Origin: Candidatus Martarchaeota archaeon
Lineage (GTDB): Archaea > Micrarchaeota > Micrarchaeia > Micrarchaeales > Micrarchaeaceae
Direction of reading: 5' to 3'
DNA: 6,220 nt
Assembly: GCA_023485645.1 (NCBI GenBank)
Contig: JAMCZM010000005.1
Span: 1 to 6,220 of the forward strand
In this document: positions 1-5,517 of the stretch, piece by piece
Numbering within the stretch: position 1 is the stretch's first letter
Layout of the letters: the number at the start of each line of letters is the position of its first letter
Made by a program: the position numbers and the translations under genes
Notes under the pieces: model-generated
Database searches by the model: none
Told to the model about the DNA's origin: nothing
The model's input: the letters and a program-made list of their open reading frames with translations, nothing else

Positions 1-460
1 TGTATTCCATATCTATATGTTCTATGCCTAGTTGCTTTTTATATAAATTATTTCCTATAAATTTATGACGTTCCCAAATTCCATTTTTAAGCGAATCAAA
101 AGCCCATGGGAGGTTTCTAGATAAAGACAGCATCAAACACATAGTGTGTTCTGCTGTTGCAATTGTATGTGTGCCATGCAAATTGAAGACCTTAATATTA
201 TGTTTTGCTGCGTATTCCATATCTATATGTTCTATGCCTGTAGTTGCACTTCCTATAACTTTTAGTTTTTTTGCATTCTTAAGCAAATCATAATTTAATT
301 TTGTTTCTACTCTTATAAGTATTGCTCCATATTTATGTATGCATGATTTAAGCTCGGGCCCAGTCAGTCTTATTCTATCTATCTGCCCTATTTTTTTGAG
401 TTTTGTTATGGCTTTATCATCAAAATATTCCGGTTCTGTTATAAGTATTTTATACGTCAT
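1..460 (-). CDS. D-isomer-specific 2-hydroxyacid dehydrogenase (SerA-like), 5' part only
   Basis: The frame starts at ATG 458-460 and stays open to the left edge, giving about 153 codons. The protein begins MTYKILITEPEYFDDKAI. It then carries the N-terminal hallmarks of the NAD-dependent D-2-hydroxyacid dehydrogenase family: GAILIRVETKLN, LKVIGSATTGIEHIDMEYA and, later, THTIATAEHTMCLMLSLSRNL. The tail GIWERHKFIGNNLYKKQLGI is where phosphoglycerate dehydrogenase homologues continue into the GxGxxG Rossmann motif. Family members oxidise or reduce 2-hydroxy/2-keto acids with NAD(H); 3-phosphoglycerate is one possible substrate. The catalytic Arg, Glu and His lie beyond the window, so the substrate cannot be named. 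It starts 7 bp after the stop of the upstream 457-aa gene with no Shine-Dalgarno, suggesting co-transcription. The final codons (about 1-29) repeat an internal segment instead of the expected GI-IGxGRIG, so the extreme edge is suspect. Confidence 0.9.
   Translation of the reverse strand, partial: MTYKILITEPEYFDDKAITKLKKIGQIDRIRLTGPELKSCIHKYGAILIRVETKLNYDLLKNAKKLKVIGSATTGIEHIDMEYAAKHNIKVFNLHGTHTIATAEHTMCLMLSLSRNLPWAFDSLKNGIWERHKFIGNNLYKKQLGIEHIDMEY
2..29. repeat. 28-bp direct repeat, copy 1 (window edge)
   Basis: Exactly identical to 212-239. The match can be extended through 30-35 (AGTTGC) against 242-247 by skipping two bases. It sits at the very start of the window inside the dehydrogenase gene, where it breaks the expected protein sequence. 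Probably an artefact. Confidence 0.8.
212..239. repeat. 28-bp direct repeat, copy 2 (authentic gene position)
   Basis: This copy encodes GIEHIDMEY in its normal place in the dehydrogenase, between the SATT and AAKHNI segments, so it is likely the genuine locus from which the edge copy derives. Confidence 0.8.
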
Positions 461-467
461 GATAACA

Positions 468-1841
468 CTATGTTTCTATATGGCTGTTTTTTCGCGGATC
501 TGTAGCCACAATTATTTTTGTTATTGAACTTTTATTAAAACCTTTAAATCCCTGACCTCTTTCAAGATTTTCCATATGGCTGCCTATCGCACCATTATTT
601 AGGAATTGGTTAAACTGCTCTTTAGTTATATAATTATTTGTTAAGAGTACATTAAGCCTTTTTTTATCTACCAACCAATGGTCGCCTACTGTAAATGCTT
701 GCTTTAAGAAATCAAAATAGGAGAACGGAGGCATAATTTCAACTCCATATGATGCTATATCGCTTTTTAATTTTTCAAAATCAAATCGTGCTTCTAAATG
801 ATGCATTCCTGCCTGAAGCACGCTCTCCCCATGCAGACCTACCCATAAACCAACTGTGCCTAATTTTTTACTATTTAAAGTAAACCCAACATGCGCAAAA
901 TCAATAGTAGTTTCTTTGGGATTCATATCAACATCTGTAAAGACTACAATATTGCATATTTTATGTTCAAGTATCTGTGCTCCCCACCCTGCTTTGTCCC
1001 CCGCATAATAGCGCTCTCTACATTCATAGCCCATAGATTCAAATAATTCTATCATATATTTGAAGTTATTACGCGATGATCTATAGGTATGATGATCATG
1101 GTTACCCCAACCAAGTCCCATAGAATCCTGCCGCGCTTTTTGCATTTGACCTGCTCTATTTTTCTTTTGCCAATAAGCCCGCTCGGATCTAAAGAACGCA
1201 TCCGATATTCGAGCCGTATTAAGATTGTGTTTTAAATGTTCTACAAGTTTTATTGTATATAAAATTCCACTTCTATCATTTTCAAAATGCCTTTTTCTTG
1301 AATATAATATAGATAATGCATCCTGATACGCCTCTATGTCCTTAGAGTCTTTAACTACAAAACCGTCATATCCTCTACGTTCGACTGCAGATAATCTATA
1401 TGCTCCATCGTTTATTATTGCATATCTATATTCCGATAGCGGCTGTCCATATACTTTTATCCCCTTAGCAATGTATTGCATAAAGTCATCAATACTCTCA
1501 GGTTTAAGTGCTATCTCAAAACGACTGCCTTTTGTCAAAAGAATAGGGAAGAGATATGACCTTTTATGTTCAAATACTATTGTGTTATCTAGTTTATCTT
1601 TAATATTTTTTACAGAAAGCCCGACCTTAATTAAGGCATCGCTTTTTATGTATCTGTCAGGTATTACTATGTGATCTATCCAATCAATAAATTTAGTCGA
1701 TGTACTGTTATATAATCTTTTGGAAAACTCCGCAGCAAACTTATTTTTTAAAAGAAATGTACTTATTATTTTATTTATGAGCGATTCAAGTTCTGGGTGA
1801 AGTTCCCAGTCAAAGTCGTCGTTAAGTTGCGTCTTTTTCAT
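468..1841 (-). CDS. Uncharacterised 457-aa protein with VOC-metalloenzyme-like C-terminal half
   Basis: Begins at ATG 1839-1841, ends at TAG 468-470. I do not recognise a named family. The C-terminal half is the conserved-looking part: WGNHDHHTYRSSRNNF (residues 245-260), GYECRERYYAGDKAGWGAQILEH (271-293), a short acidic strand VVFTDVDM (299-306), FAHVGF (315-320), and GLWVGLHGESVLQAGMHHLEARF (331-353). The spacing of His250/251, Glu292, His317 and Glu339 or Glu350 resembles the metal-binding beta-alpha-beta-beta-beta modules of vicinal oxygen chelate enzymes (glyoxalase/dioxygenase superfamily). The N-terminal half has its own VOC-like opening strand, DWIDHIVIP (53-61), so it may be a two-module protein. 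There is no signal peptide or membrane segment, so it is probably cytosolic. Catalytic function is inference. It is transcribed with the downstream hydroxyacid dehydrogenase, hinting at metabolism of a keto or hydroxy acid. Confidence 0.5.
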   Translation of the reverse strand: MKKTQLNDDFDWELHPELESLINKIISTFLLKNKFAAEFSKRLYNSTSTKFIDWIDHIVIPDRYIKSDALIKVGLSVKNIKDKLDNTIVFEHKRSYLFPILLTKGSRFEIALKPESIDDFMQYIAKGIKVYGQPLSEYRYAIINDGAYRLSAVERRGYDGFVVKDSKDIEAYQDALSILYSRKRHFENDRSGILYTIKLVEHLKHNLNTARISDAFFRSERAYWQKKNRAGQMQKARQDSMGLGWGNHDHHTYRSSRNNFKYMIELFESMGYECRERYYAGDKAGWGAQILEHKICNIVVFTDVDMNPKETTIDFAHVGFTLNSKKLGTVGLWVGLHGESVLQAGMHHLEARFDFEKLKSDIASYGVEIMPPFSYFDFLKQAFTVGDHWLVDKKRLNVLLTNNYITKEQFNQFLNNGAIGSHMENLERGQGFKGFNKSSITKIIVATDPRKNSHIET

Positions 1842-1868
1842 ATTATCAATATCAGAACGCTGCTAAGA

Positions 1869-1876
1869 TTTAAAAA
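1869..1876 (-). promoter_or_regulatory. Candidate archaeal TATA box for the 457-aa gene
   Basis: On the minus strand this reads TTTTTAAA, centred about 31 bp upstream of the ATG at 1841. At the usual archaeal spacing of about 26 bp, transcription would start a few bases before the ATG. No Shine-Dalgarno is visible between the box and the ATG. AT-richness makes chance matches likely. Confidence 0.35.
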
Positions 1877-1930
1877 TGCTATATTAAAAGAAATTAATTT
1901 TTACCACATGCACAATATTTTTTAAGAGAT

Positions 1931-1938
1931 TATAAATA
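1931..1938 (+). promoter_or_regulatory. Candidate archaeal TATA box for the MBL-fold hydrolase gene
   Basis: TATAAATA centred about 32 bp upstream of ATG 1967. A start site about 26 bp downstream would fall near 1960, leaving a leader of only a few nucleotides. No purine-rich Shine-Dalgarno precedes the ATG, in keeping with a leaderless or near-leaderless archaeal transcript. Confidence 0.45.
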
Positions 1939-1966
1939 AATTTAATTTTAAATAAAATAGATAAAT

Positions 1967-2623
1967 ATGGTAAAATTAAAATGGCTTGGTCATGCAGCAT
2001 GGCTTATAGAATTCAAGAACGCCAAAGTTGTTATAGACCCATTTCTTAACGGAAATCCTGCTGCAGCTATGAAACCTGAGGATCTTACAGGTATAGATTA
2101 TGTGATGGTTACGCATAATCATCAGGATCATGTAGGTGACTCCTTTAATATAGCAAAGCAGAATAATAGTAAGTTTGTAGCAATGTATGATACTGCCGTA
2201 ATTGCCCAGCAGTCTGGTGTCTCGAATATTATTGGTATGAATAAGGGAAGCATGCGTAATCTTGGTAATATTGATGTAGCGCTTACAAACGCAATACATA
2301 GTGGTAATGAATCTGGAATAATTTTACGTGCTGATAATATTACGATATACCATGCAGGTGATACCGCATTATTTAAGGATATGGAGCTCGTGAATAAATT
2401 GTATGCCCCAGATATTGCGCTTTTGCCTATAGGCGGGTTTTTTACAATGGGTCCAAATGAAGCAGTAGAGGCGGTAAAAATGATATCCCCAAAGGTCACA
2501 ATACCAATGCACTATAATACATTTGAACAGATAGCGCAAGACCCATCAAAATTTTTGGAAATGTGTAAGGGTATAACGAATGTGGTTATATTAAATCCTG
2601 GTGAAGAATATATTCATGAATAA
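1967..2623 (+). CDS. UPF0173-type metal-dependent hydrolase, metallo-beta-lactamase fold
   Basis: This 218-aa protein has the complete MBL-fold metal site. His50-x-His52-x-Asp54-His55 lies in VTHNHQDHVGD, with His111, Asp132 in YHAGDT, and His182 in IPMHYNTF. The opening KLKWLGHAAWLIE and the segment LLPIGGFFTMGPNEAVEAV are characteristic of the UPF0173/YtkL-like subgroup (COG2220). These are compact two-metal cytosolic hydrolases without a firmly known physiological substrate. The length is slightly shorter than the usual ~225-230 aa, mainly because the loop around residues 85-115 is trimmed. A TATA-like box lies about 30 bp upstream. The gene is divergent from the 457-aa gene (125 bp between starts), and its last 10 bp overlap the end of the convergent HIT gene. 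Family assignment is confident; the substrate is unknown. Confidence 0.95.
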   Translation: MVKLKWLGHAAWLIEFKNAKVVIDPFLNGNPAAAMKPEDLTGIDYVMVTHNHQDHVGDSFNIAKQNNSKFVAMYDTAVIAQQSGVSNIIGMNKGSMRNLGNIDVALTNAIHSGNESGIILRADNITIYHAGDTALFKDMELVNKLYAPDIALLPIGGFFTMGPNEAVEAVKMISPKVTIPMHYNTFEQIAQDPSKFLEMCKGITNVVILNPGEEYIHE

Positions 2624-3063
2624 GGATTGATTTTTTCTAATTCTTTTTTTATATTTTCTAGGACAAGTAAAATATGCTCTTCGCTTTCATATAATTTTCT
2701 TGGCCACATAAATCCTCTAAGCCCATCCCCGAATTTTCTTGGAATTATGTGGATGTGCAGGTGAGGCACGCTTTGGCTGACAACATTGTTGACTATAATA
2801 AGTGTGCCTTCAGATTTTGTAGCAATCTCTATGGCCTTTCCTATATATTTAATATTTGATATAAATTTTTTTGAAATGCCATTACTTAAATCATATATTG
2901 TTTCGATATGTTTTTTTGGTATAATAAGCGTATGTCCGTAAAATATTGGACGTATATCAAGAAATGCGATGCTAATATTATCCTCGTAAACTATATGTGC
3001 ATCTTCCTCCTTGCTTATAATTTTGCAGAAAGCGCATGTTTTTTTAATATTATTTTTTTGCAT
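2614..3063 (-). CDS. HIT-family nucleotide hydrolase/transferase
   Basis: A 149-aa protein with the histidine-triad signature VPHLHIHIIP: His101, His103 and His105, the central one being the nucleophile in characterised members. NNVVSQSVPH (residues 92-101) supplies the usual Asn and Ser/Gln around the phosphate site. Cys10-x-x-Cys13 near the N-terminus is half of the structural zinc site seen in many HIT proteins. The C-terminal segment GDGLRGFMWPRKLYESEEH is the tail type I associate with archaeal HIT proteins. Family enzymes hydrolyse or transfer nucleoside monophosphates, such as AMP-lysine, dinucleoside polyphosphates or adenylyl-sulfate; which applies here cannot be told. ATG at 3061-3063 lies 12 bp after the stop of the HerA-like gene, so the two probably form an operon. 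Its 3' end overlaps the convergent hydrolase gene by 10 bp. Confidence 0.95.
   Translation of the reverse strand: MQKNNIKKTCAFCKIISKEEDAHIVYEDNISIAFLDIRPIFYGHTLIIPKKHIETIYDLSNGISKKFISNIKYIGKAIEIATKSEGTLIIVNNVVSQSVPHLHIHIIPRKFGDGLRGFMWPRKLYESEEHILLVLENIKKELEKINPYS
2631..2650 (+). terminator. Possible oligo-T terminator after the MBL hydrolase gene
   Basis: Runs of six T (2631-2636) and seven T (2644-2650) begin 8 bp after the hydrolase stop codon. Archaeal RNA polymerase can terminate at oligo-T without a hairpin. The same bases encode Lys-rich codons of the HIT protein on the other strand, so the T-runs could be a coding by-product. Confidence 0.35.
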
Positions 3064-3075
3064 ATTACCAATCGA

Positions 3076-4629
3076 TTATATTAATTCAGATACATCAATC
3101 ATTTTGCTAAAATCCTTCATTTTGCAGCTGTCTAAAAGCATAATTCTTATAGTGCTGCCATATCTTATTTTAACTAAATAAAATTTTAGATATTTTACAC
3201 CCATAACATTTACTTTTGAGCCTGGGAATAATAATTGTACTCTTTTTAATATTCTTGGCGTATCTATATTCTCCAATATCTGGCTTTTTTTAAATGTGGT
3301 AGTCTCCGTGTTTAATTGTATTTTATCTGTTTCTATTTTATTTATAGGCACACTAAATTGTCCATCAACTTCTACGATTAAATTGTTTGATACAAGTCTT
3401 GCTAATAACTTCGCAACAATTAATTTACTTATACCAGTAACTCTGCATATATTTTCGATATCCATGCTCTTTGATTTTGCAACAACCTCTAATATACGTG
3501 TCTCATTCTTCGTTAATTCTATGTCTGTATTTGGTATCCCTTCAAGTGTCATTTTTTTGCTATTAAGAAATCTCATCGAATTGTTTATCATCATATAATG
3601 TATCTCAAAATCAGATTTTCTGCCTTTAGGTGTAAGTATTCTCAGTTCTAATAGCGGCATGTAAATAGAAATAGGGTTTTCAATATCCGTTCTGCGTAAA
3701 TTAATGCCGAATATACTAGAATGCGATCGTGCATATTCCATCGCATCCTCCTCTGTGAATTCAGAGGTTACTACATTAAAAACATTATCATTTTTCGTTA
3801 TTTTATTATTAGGCTCGTTTTTACCCCCATTGCGTATGTTATCTATTATACTCTTCATATCAATTTCATTATTTAATTCCTTAACTAATGGGGTAGTGCC
3901 AATAGCGTTTAAAAGTCTACGCTTAACTTTGAATATTATATTACTTCCGCTTCCAAACATCATAAATTCTCCAGATCCTAGTTTTGGTATATCCTTCATA
4001 ATATTTTTATCATCAAATAATATGCTTATTGCGGAAAGGTCATTTTCGAGCGTTAATTTACCTATAAATCCATAGCCACATTGGGAAAGTACGTTTTTGC
4101 TTATATTTGCCGGTCTTTGTGTTGCAATTATAAGGCCAATACCCCTTTTTCTACCACGCACGCTTATCTCCTCTATTGGGTTTAGCTCTTTTTTAACTAC
4201 TTGTGGTATAAATTTATCAGCCTCCTCTATCATAACAAGAAAAGGTTCTTTAATTTCGTCCTCTATTTTATACAATTTTTCAAGAAATGAATAAACGATT
4301 CCTACTCTATCATATGATTCTGATACGTCTAGTATTATTGGTGTATGTGATTCTATGGAATTTTTTATAATTCTGCCATAATCAGAGTCTAATTTTAAAT
4401 CGGCGTTTTCATTTTCTGATACCCATATTGCATTAAAAATACTCTTTATATTAAAATACTCTCCCTCTGTATCAATGATCACAAATGGCATTTTTGCCTT
4501 GCATAGCTCTTCTGCAATTACTCCCATTAAGAATGATTTGCCAGATCCACTTTGACCAATTATACATGAGCGCCCTGTCATAATCTGCTGTAATTCAATA
4601 TCTATTGAATTAGATATGTTTACTTTCAT
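3076..4629 (-). CDS. HerA/FtsK-superfamily ATPase with C-terminal winged-helix region
   Basis: A 517-aa P-loop ATPase of the HerA-like (DUF87) group. Walker A is GQSGSGKS (residues 25-32). DTEGEY (53-58) is the counterpart of the HerA D-x-x-GEY strand. Walker B with paired glutamates is FLVMIEEAD (130-138), RGRKRG (158-163) is a likely arginine finger, and ATQRP (169-173) is a sensor. HerA-type enzymes form hexamers that translocate along or pump DNA, typically with a nuclease such as NurA in end resection. The usual N-terminal HerA-ATP synthase barrel is missing or very short, because the P-loop starts at residue 25. The C-terminal part (about 380-435, NETRILEVVAKSKSMDIENICRVTG onward) looks like a winged helix. 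No nurA or mre11/rad50 is next to it; the downstream partner is the HIT gene. The ATPase class is confident; the DNA role is inferred from family. Confidence 0.9.
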   Translation of the reverse strand: MKVNISNSIDIELQQIMTGRSCIIGQSGSGKSFLMGVIAEELCKAKMPFVIIDTEGEYFNIKSIFNAIWVSENENADLKLDSDYGRIIKNSIESHTPIILDVSESYDRVGIVYSFLEKLYKIEDEIKEPFLVMIEEADKFIPQVVKKELNPIEEISVRGRKRGIGLIIATQRPANISKNVLSQCGYGFIGKLTLENDLSAISILFDDKNIMKDIPKLGSGEFMMFGSGSNIIFKVKRRLLNAIGTTPLVKELNNEIDMKSIIDNIRNGGKNEPNNKITKNDNVFNVVTSEFTEEDAMEYARSHSSIFGINLRRTDIENPISIYMPLLELRILTPKGRKSDFEIHYMMINNSMRFLNSKKMTLEGIPNTDIELTKNETRILEVVAKSKSMDIENICRVTGISKLIVAKLLARLVSNNLIVEVDGQFSVPINKIETDKIQLNTETTTFKKSQILENIDTPRILKRVQLLFPGSKVNVMGVKYLKFYLVKIRYGSTIRIMLLDSCKMKDFSKMIDVSELI

Positions 4630-4745
4630 AAACTATATTTCTAATGATAACTTTAATTAGTTTATTAATTAATATATGAAAATAGGTCTAATATTATAGA
4701 AAATAATAATAAGCATGTTGGTTAAATATATAGTTATTAATGAGA
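4630..4745. promoter_or_regulatory. AT-rich intergenic region between HerA-like gene and tRNA-Lys, divergent promoters
   Basis: This 116-bp spacer separates the minus-strand HerA-like gene from the plus-strand tRNA. On the minus strand, a TATA-like stretch at 4661-4677 sits about 35-45 bp before the HerA-like ATG, with no Shine-Dalgarno. On the plus strand, TTAAATATA (4722-4730) lies just upstream of the tRNA, about 20 bp from its first base and slightly closer than the ideal TATA spacing. Both calls rest on AT-rich matches only. Confidence 0.4.
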
Positions 4746-4820
4746 GGGCTCGTAACTCAGGCTGGCTAGAGTGGCAGGCTTTTAACCTGTAAGTCGGGGG
4801 TTCAAATCCCCCCGGGCCCG
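4746..4820 (+). tRNA. tRNA-Lys (anticodon UUU)
   Basis: A complete 75-nt cloverleaf. The acceptor is 4746-4752 with 4813-4819 (7 bp, one T-G wobble). The D stem is 4755-4758/4769-4772. The anticodon stem is 4774-4778/4786-4790, with loop CTTTTAA giving anticodon TTT at 4781-4783. The variable region is 5 nt, and the T arm is GGGGG/CCCCC around loop TTCAAAT. The discriminator is G4820 and CCA is not encoded, as is common in archaea. No intron. The 3' half doubles as a likely integration target: an integrase reading frame runs straight out of it, and a decayed copy of its end lies 25 bp downstream. Confidence 0.97.
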
Positions 4821-4844
4821 TTTACAAAAATCGCCGACAAAACA

Positions 4845-4871
4845 GGGGTTCAAATTCACATTTCGGGTCCG
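4845..4871 (+). repeat. Degenerate second copy of tRNA T-loop/acceptor 3' end (att-like remnant)
   Basis: GGGGTTCAAAT at 4845-4855 repeats 4797-4807 exactly (11 bp). CGGGTCCG at 4864-4871 matches the tRNA end CGGGCCCG (4813-4820) with one change. The bases between are diverged and slightly longer. The T stem would no longer pair, but the acceptor strand still could pair with the tRNA 5' end. This is the pattern left when an element integrates at a tRNA 3' end, or when successive insertions leave an old attachment site behind. Boundaries and origin are inference. Confidence 0.55.
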
Positions 4872-4903
4872 ATTCTGGAAGCAGTGAAAAGGCGGGTTCG
4901 GGG

Positions 4904-5170
4904 TTGGATTTTCAGGATTTCTTAAAATATACAACTGAGCTTAGCAACACAATTTCAAAAAACAAACCTGAACAACTCAGAACAATAGTTACAAGAGCGC
5001 ATGAAAAACGCTTTAAAAGAAGAAGAGAGCCTAGATACGGCACAATAAATAAAGGCTTCACAGAACTTGAGCTACAGCGTTTTCTAAGAAACGTTCACAA
5101 TGAAAAGTTCGGCCTTTTCTTCAAGTATCAGCCCTTTTCATATGACCTTCTGGAGTTAGTGCTTCTATAG
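4904..5170 (+). pseudogene. Truncated tyrosine recombinase (integrase) beside tRNA-Lys
   Basis: The best start is TTG 4904, but the frame is open with no stop from 4793 inside the tRNA T-arm region. The N-terminus LDFQDFLKYTTEL resembles archaeal integrases abutting tRNA genes. Residues 46-76 (GTINKGFTELELQRFL, then NVHNEKFGLFFKYQ) match the start of the tyrosine-recombinase catalytic domain (typically GFTEEEL, later L-F-KYQ, then GLRxGE). After Gln76 (about 5131) the similarity stops: the GLRxGE arginine box is absent and twelve unrelated residues lead to TAG at 5168-5170. All catalytic residues (R-K-H-R-Y) are missing, so it cannot be active. Its 3' end overlaps, tail to tail, the truncated restriction gene on the other strand. 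Same-strand placement with the tRNA fits an element integrated at the tRNA 3' end. Integrase identity is likely; an SSV-type split gene or a decayed ordinary integrase are both possible. Confidence 0.65.
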
Positions 5171-5345
5171 ATTTTTGTCTATCAATATCCCGCTCTTCCC
5201 ATCCCAATACTATCTTTAATAGTGGATCGATAAATTTAGCTCGTGTATCATCTTCACTCATGTTTTTCTTGAAATCTTCATCATATTGATTATACTCATC
5301 TATGAGTTCTTTAAGTTTAATTTTTAGTTCCTCTTTATTTGTCAT
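5121..5345 (-). pseudogene. Truncated N-terminus of HsdR-like type I restriction subunit
   Basis: ATG at 5343-5345 opens a 74-aa frame. After a charged helix (residues about 4-30) it has SEDDTRAKFIDPLLKIVLGWEERDIDRQ, the signature of the N-terminal restriction domain in HsdR-like or related restriction endonucleases. It ends with GHMKRAD, where homologues continue as xRxDYxL; that Asp is the first catalytic acid of the PD-(D/E)xK nuclease. A single Thr and TGA (5121-5123) follow, so the nuclease core, helicase motor and everything after are gone. The breakpoint coincides with the point where the opposing integrase frame loses homology. A TATA-like stretch near 5380-5390 lies about 40 bp upstream. 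As it stands it should be non-functional. The domain match is from short motifs, so the exact restriction type is uncertain. Confidence 0.6.
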
Positions 5346-5517
5346 GATTTCACACTTGCATCATAAAGCTAGCATATCTTTTATTATAATAGTTGTTTGT
5401 TTATAGCTTTCTTCATTCATTTTTAATATACTATACTTTTCATATACTAATCTTTGAACCATGCAAAACCATATAAAACTATGAATTCATCATTATATTA
5501 GCGTTCTTGGTGAGTGT
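5346..5517. promoter_or_regulatory. Divergent intergenic region between HsdR-like fragment and HTH-ImmA gene
   Basis: 172 bp of AT-rich spacer with no gene visible. ATATAAAA at 5471-5478 (plus strand) lies about 26 bp before 5500, which would give the HTH-ImmA gene an 18-nt leader including its ribosome-binding motif. On the minus strand a TATAATAAA-like stretch at about 5380-5390 could serve the HsdR-like gene. As the HTH-protease gene encodes a DNA-binding domain, this spacer is a natural place for its operator, but I found no clear inverted repeat. Confidence 0.4.
5509..5514 (+). promoter_or_regulatory. Shine-Dalgarno-like motif deciding TTG start of HTH-ImmA gene
   Basis: GGTGAG lies 3 nt before TTG 5518-5520 and resembles the archaeal GGTGA ribosome-binding motif. 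The spacing is short. It supports the TTG start over the internal ATG at 5563. An upstream in-frame ATG (5461) is cut off by TGA at 5482. Confidence 0.5.

Noticed and set aside
2..239. Two identical 28-bp units as a CRISPR array
   Set aside because: Only two copies, 182 bp apart, and both fall inside one coding frame.
339..527. Plus-strand 62-aa frame with hydrophobic stretches
   Set aside because: It is antisense to the start of the dehydrogenase and the end of the 457-aa gene, both with better coding evidence.
1336..1674. Plus-strand 112-aa frame
   Set aside because: Shadow of the 457-aa gene on the opposite strand; low complexity and no motif.
1976..2499. Minus-strand frames of 107 and 123 aa
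   Set aside because: Lie opposite the MBL hydrolase, which has a full metal-site motif set.
3296..4294. Three plus-strand hydrophobic-looking frames
   Set aside because: All are antisense shadows of the HerA-like ATPase; apparent membrane segments arise from complementary codons.
4842..4871. A second tRNA gene
   Set aside because: Only T-loop and acceptor-strand resemblance; no D or anticodon arm, and the T stem does not pair.
5461..5484. ATG 5461 as start of the HTH-ImmA gene
   Set aside because: In frame, but TGA at 5482-5484 ends it after seven codons.
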